Source of the DNA: Blastopirellula marina
GTDB lineage: Bacteria > Planctomycetota > Planctomycetia > Pirellulales > Thermoguttaceae
Length of the DNA: 32,847 nucleotides
Assembly: GCA_020721945.1 (NCBI GenBank)
Contig: DYLT01000015.1
Coordinates: 1 to 32,847 of the forward strand
Direction: 5' to 3'
The position numbers and the translations under genes were made by a program. Positions 7,121 through 16,064 of this stretch are shown here, piece by piece. The notes under the pieces are model-generated. The model did no database searches. It was not told the DNA's origin and saw only the letters and a program-made list of their open reading frames with translations. Position 1 is the first letter of the stretch; every line of letters starts with the position of its first letter.

Positions 7121-8464
7121 TCAGAGGGTCCATCCCGAACGGTAGGGCGGGTTGACGAACGGGTTGGCCTCGGGGCAATTGGTGAAGCGCATGGCGGCGG
7201 CATCCCACTGGAGCTTCACGCCGGGGAACTTGATGGCGATGACGCCGAGCATGGCGATCTCGGTCAACGGCGCGCCGTATGAGAAGTCGCTCCCCGCCTT
7301 GCGCCCGTGGCGGATCGCTTCGAGCCAATCGTGATGGTGCTCGCGCACCCGGGGGATTTTCGGCTCAGGACGTTTGTACTCCTTCATTTTGGCCTCGGGG
7401 ATGATGCGTACGCCACCGGCTCCGTGCGAGCCGTACATGATCGTCCCCTTGTCGCCGAGCACAACCGCGCCCGTCTCGACCGGCTTGCGGTTCGGTTCGA
7501 GGTCTGCCGGGCGGGGGATGCGCTCCGTGCCGCTGTACCAGTGCATGGTGATCGGTCCCCGGGCGCCCTTGGCCGGGAATTCGTACGTGATGATCTCGCC
7601 CTTGGGGAAGGCGTCGCCTTGGGTCTTGGGGTCGTAGTCTTTCACCTGGGCCGTGATCGTTGCCGGCGCGCCGAGGTCGAGGGCCCAGAACACCGGATCG
7701 ACCACGTGGCAGGTCCAGTCGCCGACCGTGCCGTTGCCGAAAGGCACCCAGCCGCGCCATGCGCCGGGCAGATAGGCCGGGTGATAGGGTCGCGGTTGGG
7801 CCGGGCCTAGCCACATGTCCCAATGGAGTTCGGCCGGAACCGCGTGCTTTTCCTTGAGTCGCGGCAGGGCGTCCAGCCCCGAGTTCACCGCCGCACAGCC
7901 CGCGTGGATCGTGTGGACCTTGCCGATGGCTCCGTCCCAGATCCATTCGCAGAAGATGCGGATCGTCTCGAACGAATGCCCCTGGTTACCCAATTGCGTG
8001 ACGATGTTGCGCTCCTTGGCGGCTTTCATCAGCGCGCGACATTCGTAGACCGAATGGGCCAGGGGTTTCTCGCAGTAGACGTGCTTGCCGCGCTGGATGG
8101 CCGCCATGGCGGCCACGGCGTGGAAGTGGTCGGGCGTGGCCACCACCACCGCGTCGATCTTCTTCTCCATCGCGTCGAACATCTTGCGGAAGTCCTGGAA
8201 CTTCGGGGCGTCGGGCCAGCGCCGGAATGAGTTGGCCGCGCGCCGGGCATCGACATCGCACAGGGCCACGATGTTCTCGCCGCTGACCGCGTTCAGGTCG
8301 CCGGCCCCCATGCCCCCGACACCAATGCCCGCGATGTTCAGCTTCTCGTTCGGCGATGTCTTGCCGCTTTGGGCCACGGCGTGCCGGGGCACGATCGTCG
8401 CCACGGCCACGGCGGCCCCCGCGGTCTTGACCAACTCTCGGCGCGTCAGGGTGGACTTCTGCAT
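7121..8464 (-). CDS. Tat-exported Gfo/Idh/MocA-family oxidoreductase
   Basis: A 447-residue NAD(P)-dependent sugar or polyol dehydrogenase-like protein. A twin-arginine signal (TRRELVK, R8-R9, followed by a hydrophobic AGAAVAVATIV stretch) indicates folded export, presumably with bound cofactor. The Rossmann motif is GIGVGG (46-51), the second strand ends in ALCDVD, and the conserved catalytic-region motif CEKPLAHS contains E132-K133-P134. The C-terminal half has the family's open beta-sheet domain with Trp- and His-rich segments (WDMWLGP, HHHDWLEAI). Planctomycetes carry many such Tat-dependent paralogues, presumably for polysaccharide-derived sugars; the actual substrate cannot be read from the sequence. 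ATG 8464 is preceded by GGAGGAG at ideal spacing. The serine hydrolase gene follows 33 bases downstream. Confidence 0.95.
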   Translation of the reverse strand: MQKSTLTRRELVKTAGAAVAVATIVPRHAVAQSGKTSPNEKLNIAGIGVGGMGAGDLNAVSGENIVALCDVDARRAANSFRRWPDAPKFQDFRKMFDAMEKKIDAVVVATPDHFHAVAAMAAIQRGKHVYCEKPLAHSVYECRALMKAAKERNIVTQLGNQGHSFETIRIFCEWIWDGAIGKVHTIHAGCAAVNSGLDALPRLKEKHAVPAELHWDMWLGPAQPRPYHPAYLPGAWRGWVPFGNGTVGDWTCHVVDPVFWALDLGAPATITAQVKDYDPKTQGDAFPKGEIITYEFPAKGARGPITMHWYSGTERIPRPADLEPNRKPVETGAVVLGDKGTIMYGSHGAGGVRIIPEAKMKEYKRPEPKIPRVREHHHDWLEAIRHGRKAGSDFSYGAPLTEIAMLGVIAIKFPGVKLQWDAAAMRFTNCPEANPFVNPPYRSGWTL

Positions 8465-8514
8465 GGCTTTCTCCTCCGGAGTCAGACGCTTGGATCACCA
8501 GATCACCAGGGCCA

Positions 8515-8543
8515 AGCCTAGCCCCCCACCAGACCGACGTCAA
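8515..8543 (-). promoter_or_regulatory. Candidate promoter for the oxidoreductase / serine hydrolase pair
   Basis: On the minus strand TTGACG (8538-8543), a 17-base spacer and TAGGCT (8515-8520) lie about 50 bases before the ATG at 8464. The -35 box matches five of six consensus positions, the -10 only three. A tandem GATCACCA repeat (8493-8508) sits just downstream, in the leader. Confidence 0.35.
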
Positions 8544-8725
8544 GCGCGACCTGCGGCTGACCCGCGCGGTCCTCCACAACCGGCGCAATGCGCATGGGCC
8601 ACGCAACCGTCGCGATCGTGAGACTCGGCACCATGCGAACGGAGTGGCCCCGCTTTCGCCGTCGCTTCGCCCGCCGCGCTCCTTCACTCGGCGGTGTCTC
8701 GCCGATACGATGCAAGAGACGGGGC

Positions 8726-9346
8726 ATGGTGGCATCAGGATCGAGGGAGATCGAGGATCGCCTCGTGGACGCGCACGGACTGCCAAGCCTGGCGGTGCGG
8801 GTTGGGCTGCCGGTGGGGATTGTGCTGGGCGGACTGGCCGTGGCCTCGCGGTTCCCGCGGTCCGAGCCGGCGGGTCTTTCTGCCACCGATTCCCGCGATG
8901 CGGTCGTGTACCGGCGGCAGGCCGAACCGCCCGACGCCGAGCCGGTGACGCCGGGCACCGAGGCGGCGCGGGTCGAGGCGCGTGTGCCCGGGCCGAACCC
9001 GTTTGTGCCCGGCCGGCCGGCCGCGGTGTTGCGCCCCGTCGAGGCGCGCGAACCTCCCCCGTCGCTGGGCAAGACCTTCCCGCGCGACGACTCGTGGCCC
9101 TCGTCGCGGTGGGGGATCTCGATGGGCATCGGGGTGCCGGGCGCGGGGCCGAGCGGCGTGCGGATCCACAAGATCGCCGACGGCGACACCCTGGCCGGCC
9201 TGGCCGAACGCTATTTGGGCGACGCTGGCCGGGCTGGCGAGATTTACCGGGCCAACCGCGACGTGCTCGCCAGCCCCGAGGCGCTGCCGATCGGCCGGGA
9301 ACTCAAGATACCGGCCGCGCACGACGAGCTTACGGCTTCTCCTTGA
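8726..9346 (+). CDS. Membrane-anchored LysM domain protein
   Basis: A 206-residue protein with one predicted N-terminal membrane segment (about 21-40, VGLPVGIVLGGLAVASRF). A long Pro/Glu/Ala/Arg-rich, probably disordered linker (~45-140) follows, then a C-terminal LysM domain (147-196: IHKIADGDTLAGLAERYLGD to ELKIP). LysM domains bind N-acetylglucosamine-containing glycans such as peptidoglycan, so the protein may tether the membrane to the wall, or act as a scaffold as in other planctomycete LysM proteins. The start is uncertain. ATG 8726 places the membrane helix near the N-terminus; ATGs at 8588, 8594 and 8633 would add basic extensions of up to 46 residues, and none has a convincing Shine-Dalgarno. 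The 3' end overlaps the convergent alpha/beta hydrolase gene by 17 bases. Confidence 0.8.
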   Translation: MVASGSREIEDRLVDAHGLPSLAVRVGLPVGIVLGGLAVASRFPRSEPAGLSATDSRDAVVYRRQAEPPDAEPVTPGTEAARVEARVPGPNPFVPGRPAAVLRPVEAREPPPSLGKTFPRDDSWPSSRWGISMGIGVPGAGPSGVRIHKIADGDTLAGLAERYLGDAGRAGEIYRANRDVLASPEALPIGRELKIPAAHDELTASP

Positions 9347-10394
9347 TCTCGTGCCAAGGGTAGTCCTTCACCACCAGGCGCAGATAGACGAACGACGCGA
9401 TGGCCTGGTAGATTTCCGGACCGCGCGCCGCGACGAGTTTCGTGCCTTGCAACTTCGTCTTGGCGACCGGCAAGATCCAGAGATCTTGTTTTTCGCGGGC
9501 TTCGGCCTCGTCCTCGAACTTGGGGCGTTGCTGCTGGAGCAACTTGTGGATGCGCTCGGCATCGGTCGCCGCCTTGCGGTCGTCGGCGCCGTAGATAATC
9601 TGCACGGAGATCCCCACCCGGGTCGCGCCCCGGATGGCCGGATGGTTCACCGCATCGGAGACGTCGATTCCCTTGAAGCTCCATGGGGGCGAGATGAGCA
9701 CGAGGGCCTTGACGTACTGGCCTTGCTTGAACTCGGGATAGACAGGCCAGTGCCAGTCCCACACGGCCCAGTTCATCGCGACCACGGCCCCCATGTCGGC
9801 CCCCACGACGCATAGCTTCTCGAGGTTTAACTCGCCCGCGTTGTGCCGCTGCACGAGAAACGACTTGAGTTTCTCCATGTCGCGTTTGACCATCTCGACC
9901 AGGTCATTTGGTCCGATCCGGGCGGGGTCGAGTTCGCGTTGTTCGTCGTAAGCCAGCGACTTGCTTTCGCCGTGGGCGCGCAGGTCGGGCACGAGGACCG
10001 CATGACCGATGGATTGCAAGGCGAACGCCAGGCGCGCGTACTCGGTGCGGCTGCCCTTCCATCCGTGCAGCAGGAGGATCGGCACCGCTTCCTTGCCCTT
10101 GTTGCTGGGGAAGAACGTCGCCCGAAGCAGCACCCCGTCGCGCGTGGTCAGCTCGCTGCCCTTGAGTTCGATGGGTGGCGGGGGCCTGTCCTCTTTCTTC
10201 TTGTCGGCGGGTCTCGGCGGCGCGGGGTTCGCCGCGGCCGGATCGGGTCTGGGCGTAGGCTTGGGTTGGGCCGAGGCCCCGGCGGTCCATCCCAGGACGA
10301 CCAGCGCGGCCAGGCCGAGGCCCATCCCGCGCCACGAGGCGACACCGCGAGCCCACGGCGACGACGGCACAATGCGGGGCGGCTGGGCAGACAT
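9330..10394 (-). CDS. Secreted or anchored alpha/beta hydrolase with Asp at the nucleophile elbow
   Basis: About 354 residues. An N-terminal hydrophobic segment (GMGLGLAALVVLGWTAGASA) suggests export or anchoring. A Pro/Lys-rich linker (~45-75) precedes the alpha/beta hydrolase core: oxyanion motif LLLHGWKG, then VPDLRAHGES. The nucleophile elbow reads GADMGA (G200 to A205, numbered from the GTG at 10400) instead of G-x-S-x-G. An acid candidate follows in YGADDRKA, and no clear catalytic His is visible except near the C-terminus (YPWHEIKEKP). Asp at the elbow is the rule in haloalkane dehalogenases and epoxide hydrolases, so the fold may use an Asp nucleophile or be inactive. ATG 10394 was chosen; GTG 10400, two codons earlier, is also possible. 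It lies 94 bases after the DUF58 gene and may be the last gene of that operon. Confidence 0.88.
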   Translation of the reverse strand: MSAQPPRIVPSSPWARGVASWRGMGLGLAALVVLGWTAGASAQPKPTPRPDPAAANPAPPRPADKKKEDRPPPPIELKGSELTTRDGVLLRATFFPSNKGKEAVPILLLHGWKGSRTEYARLAFALQSIGHAVLVPDLRAHGESKSLAYDEQRELDPARIGPNDLVEMVKRDMEKLKSFLVQRHNAGELNLEKLCVVGADMGAVVAMNWAVWDWHWPVYPEFKQGQYVKALVLISPPWSFKGIDVSDAVNHPAIRGATRVGISVQIIYGADDRKAATDAERIHKLLQQQRPKFEDEAEAREKQDLWILPVAKTKLQGTKLVAARGPEIYQAIASFVYLRLVVKDYPWHEIKEKP

Positions 10395-10488
10395 GATCAC
10401 CAGTCTCGCATCACAAGGGGGTAGGATCTTCGGCGGACGGTTCGCCCGACACCTTCCATCGTAAACGCCACGGCGGCGGCCGTCAACG

Positions 10489-11397
10489 TCAACGGTGCCG
10501 CAGCAGGCGGCTGCGAAGATTGAGGTAGTCGGCGAAGACCTGGCCCATGTCGCGGCTGGTATCGACCAGGACCCGTTCGGCCCGGTTCCGCTGGCACAGC
10601 GCCTCCAGCTCGGCGTTGTGGCGATGCATGGCGGCGAGGTACTGGCGGCGCAGTTCCTCGGGCTGGGTAAGCAGTTCCTCGGGCACCTCCAGGCCGACGA
10701 ACTTGACCATGCCGTCGAAGGGGAACTCGAGTTCGTCGTGGTGCATCACCTGGAAAAGCACCACCTCGTGCCGGTGGTAGCGCATGCGCTGGATGGCCGC
10801 TTCCAGGGGGGCAAGCTCGGTGAAAAAGTCGCTGAGGATCATCACGATCTCGCGGCGGCGCATGCGGCCGGTCAGCTCGTTGAGGCAGTCGGCCAGGTTC
10901 GTCTTGTGGACCGGCTCGATCTGGTCGAGGTGCTCGGTAAGGCGGACGATCTGGGCCATCGAGTTGCTCGGGGGGACGAAGCCGAGGAGCTTCTCGTCGA
11001 AGGTGGCCAGCGACACCTTGTCGCTTTGGCGCACGATCGTGTAGGCCAGCGTGGCCGCCATCTGCGCGGCATAGCGCAGCTTCTGTTGCGCCCCGTCGCC
11101 ATAGCGCATCGACGCGCTGACATCGAGCACGAGGTGGCAGACGAAGTTCGTCTCCATCTCGTACTGCTTGATCATATAGCGCTGCCGCGTGAAGTAGACG
11201 CGCCAGTCGATATGCTTGGGGTCATCGCCCCAAACATACTCGCGGTGCCCGGCGAACTCGACGGCGAATCCCGACAAGGGCGACTTGTGCGCGCCGGCGA
11301 GGTTCCCCAAAACCAGCCCGCGAGGCTCGATCCTCCGCCGCGCGATGCGGCTGAGGACCACGGGGTCGATATAGCGGGAGAGGATGCTCTTGGCCAC
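10489..11397 (-). CDS. DUF58 / vWA-like protein, MoxR partner
   Basis: A 302-residue cytoplasmic protein of the DUF58 family. The family signature REYVWGDDPKHIDWR (52-66) is intact and leads into a vWA-like domain with a MIDAS metal site DVSASM (D92, S94, S96) and a later SDFF motif. Proteins of this type occur next to MoxR AAA ATPases throughout bacteria and are thought to act with them as a chaperone pair for metal-cofactor insertion or complex assembly. The start is GTG 11397; it yields the normal N-terminus (ILSRYIDPVVLSRIARR) although no Shine-Dalgarno is obvious. It lies 39 bases downstream of the MoxR gene. Function of the pair here is unknown, but the surrounding membrane vWA genes argue for a periplasm- or membrane-facing substrate. 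Confidence 0.95.
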   Translation of the reverse strand: MAKSILSRYIDPVVLSRIARRRIEPRGLVLGNLAGAHKSPLSGFAVEFAGHREYVWGDDPKHIDWRVYFTRQRYMIKQYEMETNFVCHLVLDVSASMRYGDGAQQKLRYAAQMAATLAYTIVRQSDKVSLATFDEKLLGFVPPSNSMAQIVRLTEHLDQIEPVHKTNLADCLNELTGRMRRREIVMILSDFFTELAPLEAAIQRMRYHRHEVVLFQVMHHDELEFPFDGMVKFVGLEVPEELLTQPEELRRQYLAAMHRHNAELEALCQRNRAERVLVDTSRDMGQVFADYLNLRSRLLRHR

Positions 11398-11436
11398 GGC
11401 AGGAATCCGAGCGGGGCGGTTGGAAATCGGGCGTCG

Positions 11437-12474
11437 TCAAGCCACGGCGGCGGGCTTCTCGTACTTGCGGTCGGCAGGCACCGCCTCCATGAGCATCTCG
11501 ATCAGCCGGTCGCTGGTGGTGTTGTTCGCTTGGGCCGCGTAGTTGCCGGCGATGCGGTGGCGCAGGGCGGGCTTGAGGATCGCCTGCACGTCGCCGATCG
11601 TCGCGTGGTAGCGTCCGTGGAGGATCGCCCGCGCCTTGGCGCACGTCACCAGGGTCAACACCCCACGCGGCCCGGCCCCCCAGGCCACCCAGCGGTCGAT
11701 GAACTCGGCCGACTCCTTGGTGCCGGGCCGGCTCGCCCGCACGATCGCCCAGGCGTAGCCGAGCACCTGATCGCTGACGGGCACGCGGGTCACGAGGTTC
11801 TGCATGGCGATGATGTCCTCACCCGTCATGATCGGCTCGATCGTGCCCATCTGCCCGGTCGTGACGCGCCGGGCGATCTCCCACTCCTCCGGGCCGCTGG
11901 GGTAATCGACCTTGATGTACAGGAGGAAGCGGTCCAACTGGGCCTCGGGCAGCGGGTACGTGCCTTCTTGCTCCAAAGGGTTCTGCGTGGCCAGCACGAA
12001 GAACGGATCGGGCAGCTTGTGGACCTTTCCGCCTGCCGAGACCTGCCGCTCTTGCATCGACTCGAGCATGGCGGCCTGGGTCTTCGGCGGGGTGCGGTTG
12101 ATCTCGTCGGCCAGAATCATGTTGGCGAAGATCGGCCCCGGCAGGAACTTGTACTCGCGCTGCCCCGTCTGAAGGTCCTCCTGGATGATCTCGGTGCCGG
12201 TCACGTCGCTGGGCATGAGGTCCGGCGTGAACTGGATCCGTTTGAAGGTCAAGTGGGTGGCCTCGGCCAGCGAACTGACCAGAAGCGTCTTGGCCAGTCC
12301 CGGCACGCCCTCCAACAGCGCGTGCCCGCGGGAGAAGATGGCGATCAGCACCTGCTCGATCACCCGCTCCTGCCCGACGATCACCTTCGATAACTCCTGG
12401 CGGATCCGGTCGAACGATTCCTTGCAACGCTTCACCACGGCAATATCGTCTTGAGGGATGTTCTCGACGCTCAT
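11437..12474 (-). CDS. MoxR-family AAA+ ATPase
   Basis: A 345-residue AAA+ ATPase of the MoxR subfamily, a presumed ATP-driven chaperone. The Walker A motif is GVPGLAKT (56-63, with the K62-T63 pair) and Walker B is ILADEIN (D123-E124). The MoxR segments VIVGQERVIEQVLIAI, LPGPIFANMILADEINR and LATQNPLEQEGTYPLPEAQLDRF follow in the usual order, and the C-terminal lid helix domain is present. No key residue is missing. The gene sits 29 bases downstream of the giant coiled-coil gene and 39 bases upstream of DUF58, in the middle of a same-strand block with two membrane vWA proteins. This arrangement matches the general MoxR-DUF58-vWA operon plan (as in BatABD-type systems). The client protein is unknown. 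Confidence 0.97.
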   Translation of the reverse strand: MSVENIPQDDIAVVKRCKESFDRIRQELSKVIVGQERVIEQVLIAIFSRGHALLEGVPGLAKTLLVSSLAEATHLTFKRIQFTPDLMPSDVTGTEIIQEDLQTGQREYKFLPGPIFANMILADEINRTPPKTQAAMLESMQERQVSAGGKVHKLPDPFFVLATQNPLEQEGTYPLPEAQLDRFLLYIKVDYPSGPEEWEIARRVTTGQMGTIEPIMTGEDIIAMQNLVTRVPVSDQVLGYAWAIVRASRPGTKESAEFIDRWVAWGAGPRGVLTLVTCAKARAILHGRYHATIGDVQAILKPALRHRIAGNYAAQANNTTSDRLIEMLMEAVPADRKYEKPAAVA

Positions 12475-12503
12475 AGCAGACTCTCGGGTTCTGGGTCCTG
12501 CGG

Positions 12504-15500
12504 TCAGTCGATGTTCTTGAAATAGCGTTCCAGTTTTTCCTCGTAGCCGCGGGGCGGTCGGCGCTGCGAGTTGGCACGGATCGCGCGGCGCAGCTCGGGC
12601 GGCAACTCGGCGTGCCAGGGCTCCTCGCGCCCTTGGCGCATCGCCCCTTGCGGTTCCAGATTGGCCGCGTCGGCCGTGCGGCTGTCGCCCTGCGGCGTTT
12701 GCGCGTTGGGCTTGGCGGGCGCGGGAGGGGCGGGTTGATTGGTGACCTTTTCGCCGGCACGGGCCATGCCGCCGGTCCCCGACGGCGACCCCTGATCGCT
12801 CGGCTGCTCGCCCGGCTTGCTGGCGGGCACCATCGCCGCGGCCTGATCCTGGCCGGCCTCCGCCGCTATGTCCGGGCCCAACTCGCCGGCCATCTGCTCG
12901 GCCAATTGGGCCATCGCATCGCCCGCGTCGGGCTGGGCCGCCATCGCCCCCAGCCGCCGGGCCAGCGCCTGTTCGCGGGCGAGTTGCTGCTCGCGCTGGC
13001 TTAGCTCGGCCGCGGCCTGGTTCATGGCCTCGCCGACGCCTTGCTCGGCCGCGGGGGTTCCCCGCGGCTCCTCCGCCCCTTGGTTCGCCTGGTTCTCGGC
13101 CTGCTGGAGCGCGGCCGTCGCGCCGGCATCGACCGGCATCGACTGGTGCGCCAGCCGGTCGGCCTGCTGGGCCTGGGCAGCCAACTGCTTGGCGGCCTCT
13201 TGGGCCAATTGGTTCATCGCTTGGGCAAGCTCCTCGGCGGCCTGGTCGAGCGACCTGGCCGTTGCCTCCTGCGCCTGACCGGCGGCTTCCTGGTTGCCCT
13301 TCTGGCCATGCTCCTGTGCGGCCTCGGAAGTCTTGGCGGCCTCGCCAAGGGTCTGGGCAGCCTTGGGAGCGTCGGGCTGGGCAAGCTGCTCGGCCTGGGC
13401 AATCGCCTGGCCGGCCCGCTCTTGCGCGCCCATGTCTCGAGGACCAGCCGGCCTCTCGTTCGCCTTCTGGACCTGGGCCTGGGCCAACTGGAGGGCCTCC
13501 TCGAGGGCCTGGCGGGTCTCGGCCCGCGCGTGGCGCGCTTCGTCCTGCTTGTCGCCAAGCATGTCTTTCGAGGCCTCGCGGGCGGACTGTTCGGCCCGAC
13601 GGAGGACGTCGGCCACGGGGTTTGGGTCGCCCCCGCCTTGCTCCGGCTTGGCCTCGGATTTCTCGGGGCTGCCGGGCTTCTCCTCCGGCTTGCCTTCTTC
13701 CTTGGCCGCGGGCTTTTCGTCGGACTCGGGTTTTGGGTCTACTTGGCCCGCCGCTTCTTTCTCGGTTCTTGACGCCTCCTGGCGCGCGGGGCTTCCAGCG
13801 GCCAGTTGAGCTAGATCCGCGGCGGCTTGAGCGACCTCGTCTTGCTTGGCCACGGCCTCGGCGGTTCGCGCGCCGGGTTGGTTGCGGGCCGCGGCCTCCG
13901 CGGCCTGGTCCGCCGCGTTCTGCATCTGGAGGGCCCTGCGGATTCCGGCAGCCAGTTGCATGGCCTCGGCGGCCTCGGGATGCCCGGCTGCCCTGGCCTG
14001 CTCGGCTTGGGCCTCTTCGACTTTTCGGGCGGCCTCGGCCAGGCGCTCGAGGCGCTGGCCGAGTGGCTCGGGCCGGTTGGCGATGGCGTTTTCGACGGCC
14101 TGTTGGGCCTCGTGGGCGGCTTGGCGTTGCCGGGTCGTTTCGTCGGCCAGTTGCTGGGCCGACCGGCCGGCGGCCTCGCGCAACGCGGCAGCGGCCTGGG
14201 CGAGTTTGTCGGCGGCGGCGGCGGCTTGCTCGGCCGCCTCGGCAGCGGCTTGCTTGGAACGCTCGCCCGGCTGCTTCTCGGCCGCCTCGAACTGGTCGGC
14301 CACGCGCTGCATGGACGGACCGGCTTCTTGAACCAGTGCGGCCGCTTGGGGCGCGGCCTTGTCGATCCGCTTCGCCGCCTGCTCAGCGGTCTGGCGCGTG
14401 CCGGCCTGATCCTCCCCAAGCTGCCGGGCCTCGTCGGCCTGAAGGCCGGATTGCTGGGCCGCCTCGTGCGACGCTTGCGCGATGGCCCGCTCCTGAGCCG
14501 CGGCTTGTTCGAGCATGGCCGCGGCCTGGGCCATTGGGGCGATCTGCTCGGCCATTTGCCGGCGCGTCAGGTCGGCTAGCGCCTCGCGGATCTCGGCGAT
14601 GGCGCGTTCGATGGCCTGCTCGACGTTCTCCGCGGCGTGGCGCCGATCGGCGGCTTCGGGCCGATCCATCTGCCGCGCGGCGTGCTCGGCCGCGTGCTCG
14701 GCCTGTTCGATGGCGGCATCGACAGGGGCTGGCAGATCGCGGTTTTCCGAAACCTTCGCCAACTCCTCGGCGATCTGGGCCTCCATCGGCTTGGCCTCCT
14801 GCGGCTTCGGTTCGGCCGCCTGGCTCGCCCGCGCTTGGTCCTTCTGGATCTTCTCGAGGTCCTTCCGGGCGGCTTCGAGATCGCGGATCGTCTTATCGAG
14901 ATCCTGCGGCGCGTCGGCCAGTGCTTGTGGGGCCGCATCGCGGACCTGCTGGGCGGCCTGTTCGAGGCGGTCGACCACCTGGTTTTGCCGTTCGACCGCG
15001 TCGGCCTGCTTGCCCTCGAAGATCTTCTCGGCGGCTTGGCCGGCCGCCTCCTCGGCCTGCTCCAGCGTCGCGTGGGCCTCGGGGACGTTTTCAGCGGCCC
15101 GGGCCAACTCTTCGAGCTGCTGCTCGATGGCGCTTTGCTCCTGGGCAAGCTGTTTCGATGGGTCGGGCTGCGACAGGTCGGCCCGCTGGGTCTCGGCACG
15201 GACGTTCTTCTGCTCTTGAGCCAGCTCGCGGATGCGCTCCTCGACCGACTCCCGGCTGCTCTCGGGGGTCAAGAGCCCCTGGGCCCGCTCAATGGCCTGG
15301 AGCAACTCGAGGAGGGCCTTGATGACGGCATCCTGGTTCGTCACGGCGTCGGCGAACCGGGTCTGTTCGAGGTTCCGAACCGAGGCATCCAGCGCGTCGT
15401 CCACCCTTCGGCTGGCGAGGATTTCCATGCCCTTGGTCGCCTCGGCGCCGACCGGGCCACCCCAACCGGCGACTTCCTCCAGCAGGTCCTTCAGACGCAG

Positions 15501-16064
15501 GTACAGCTCCTTGACATCGCGCTGGTCCTGGGCGGTCGACAGGGTCACCTCGTCGCGTTGGGTCTGGGCCAACTCGGGAAGGCCCTGCGTGAGCTTGAGC
15601 ACCTTGCGCTGCGACTCGATGATCTGGCGCACCTGCGCCGCCATCTCGGCCATGCGGAGGCGCCGCAAGAGATTCTGCCGCTCGATCAGAAGCTGGATGA
15701 GCACCTCGCGGCTTTTCTGGCGGGCGGCCACGAAGGTCGTCGAGCGGGTGTCGCCCGCCTCGGCCTGCAACCTCCTCAGCAGTTCGACAACCCGGGGCAT
15801 TTCGGCCTCGATCAGCTTGTCGAGGTTCGCCCGCATCGACCGCAACTCGCGGTAGAGGTCGCCTTTCTCCATGCCGTTCTCTTCGAGTTGCCGGATTTGG
15901 AGATCGACGATGCCGGTGACGAGTTCGCGGGCCATCGCCCGCACGCGCTGTTGCTTTTCCTGTTTGTCGAGGATGCTCGCGCGTTGGAGGGTTTGAGCCG
16001 GGGCCGCCACGGCGGCAACGAGCCAGAGGACCGCTCCGAGCATCCTTGGGCGCCGCGTCGTCAT
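12504..16064 (-). CDS. Giant Ala/Gln/Glu-rich coiled-coil protein, exported
   Basis: An 1186-residue protein with a signal-like N-terminus (RMLGAVLWLVAAVAAPAQT). Residues ~28-270 are ordinary helical sequence (QQRVRAMARELVTGIVDLQI and similar). Residues ~270-1080 are almost continuous low-complexity helix made of Ala, Gln, Glu, Lys and Arg, interrupted by a Pro/Lys/Glu-rich stretch in the middle (SDEKPAAKEEGKPEEKPGSP). A conserved-looking tail follows: LPPELRRAIRANSQRRPPRG, then YEEKLERYFKNID. The start ATG 16064 follows GGGGGAAT and overlaps the stop of the DUF4175-like gene (ATGA); the open frame extends far upstream, but only as a shadow. It resembles the C-terminal coiled-coil half of DUF4175-type proteins made as a separate polypeptide. 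It probably forms a long periplasmic rod or scaffold; this is inference from composition and context. Confidence 0.85.
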   Translation of the reverse strand: MTTRRPRMLGAVLWLVAAVAAPAQTLQRASILDKQEKQQRVRAMARELVTGIVDLQIRQLEENGMEKGDLYRELRSMRANLDKLIEAEMPRVVELLRRLQAEAGDTRSTTFVAARQKSREVLIQLLIERQNLLRRLRMAEMAAQVRQIIESQRKVLKLTQGLPELAQTQRDEVTLSTAQDQRDVKELYLRLKDLLEEVAGWGGPVGAEATKGMEILASRRVDDALDASVRNLEQTRFADAVTNQDAVIKALLELLQAIERAQGLLTPESSRESVEERIRELAQEQKNVRAETQRADLSQPDPSKQLAQEQSAIEQQLEELARAAENVPEAHATLEQAEEAAGQAAEKIFEGKQADAVERQNQVVDRLEQAAQQVRDAAPQALADAPQDLDKTIRDLEAARKDLEKIQKDQARASQAAEPKPQEAKPMEAQIAEELAKVSENRDLPAPVDAAIEQAEHAAEHAARQMDRPEAADRRHAAENVEQAIERAIAEIREALADLTRRQMAEQIAPMAQAAAMLEQAAAQERAIAQASHEAAQQSGLQADEARQLGEDQAGTRQTAEQAAKRIDKAAPQAAALVQEAGPSMQRVADQFEAAEKQPGERSKQAAAEAAEQAAAAADKLAQAAAALREAAGRSAQQLADETTRQRQAAHEAQQAVENAIANRPEPLGQRLERLAEAARKVEEAQAEQARAAGHPEAAEAMQLAAGIRRALQMQNAADQAAEAAARNQPGARTAEAVAKQDEVAQAAADLAQLAAGSPARQEASRTEKEAAGQVDPKPESDEKPAAKEEGKPEEKPGSPEKSEAKPEQGGGDPNPVADVLRRAEQSAREASKDMLGDKQDEARHARAETRQALEEALQLAQAQVQKANERPAGPRDMGAQERAGQAIAQAEQLAQPDAPKAAQTLGEAAKTSEAAQEHGQKGNQEAAGQAQEATARSLDQAAEELAQAMNQLAQEAAKQLAAQAQQADRLAHQSMPVDAGATAALQQAENQANQGAEEPRGTPAAEQGVGEAMNQAAAELSQREQQLAREQALARRLGAMAAQPDAGDAMAQLAEQMAGELGPDIAAEAGQDQAAAMVPASKPGEQPSDQGSPSGTGGMARAGEKVTNQPAPPAPAKPNAQTPQGDSRTADAANLEPQGAMRQGREEPWHAELPPELRRAIRANSQRRPPRGYEEKLERYFKNID

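Noticed and set aside
10495-12393. A 632-codon plus-strand frame opposite DUF58 and MoxR
   Set aside because: Mirror of two conserved genes with intact MIDAS and Walker motifs on the minus strand; no family resemblance in the plus frame.
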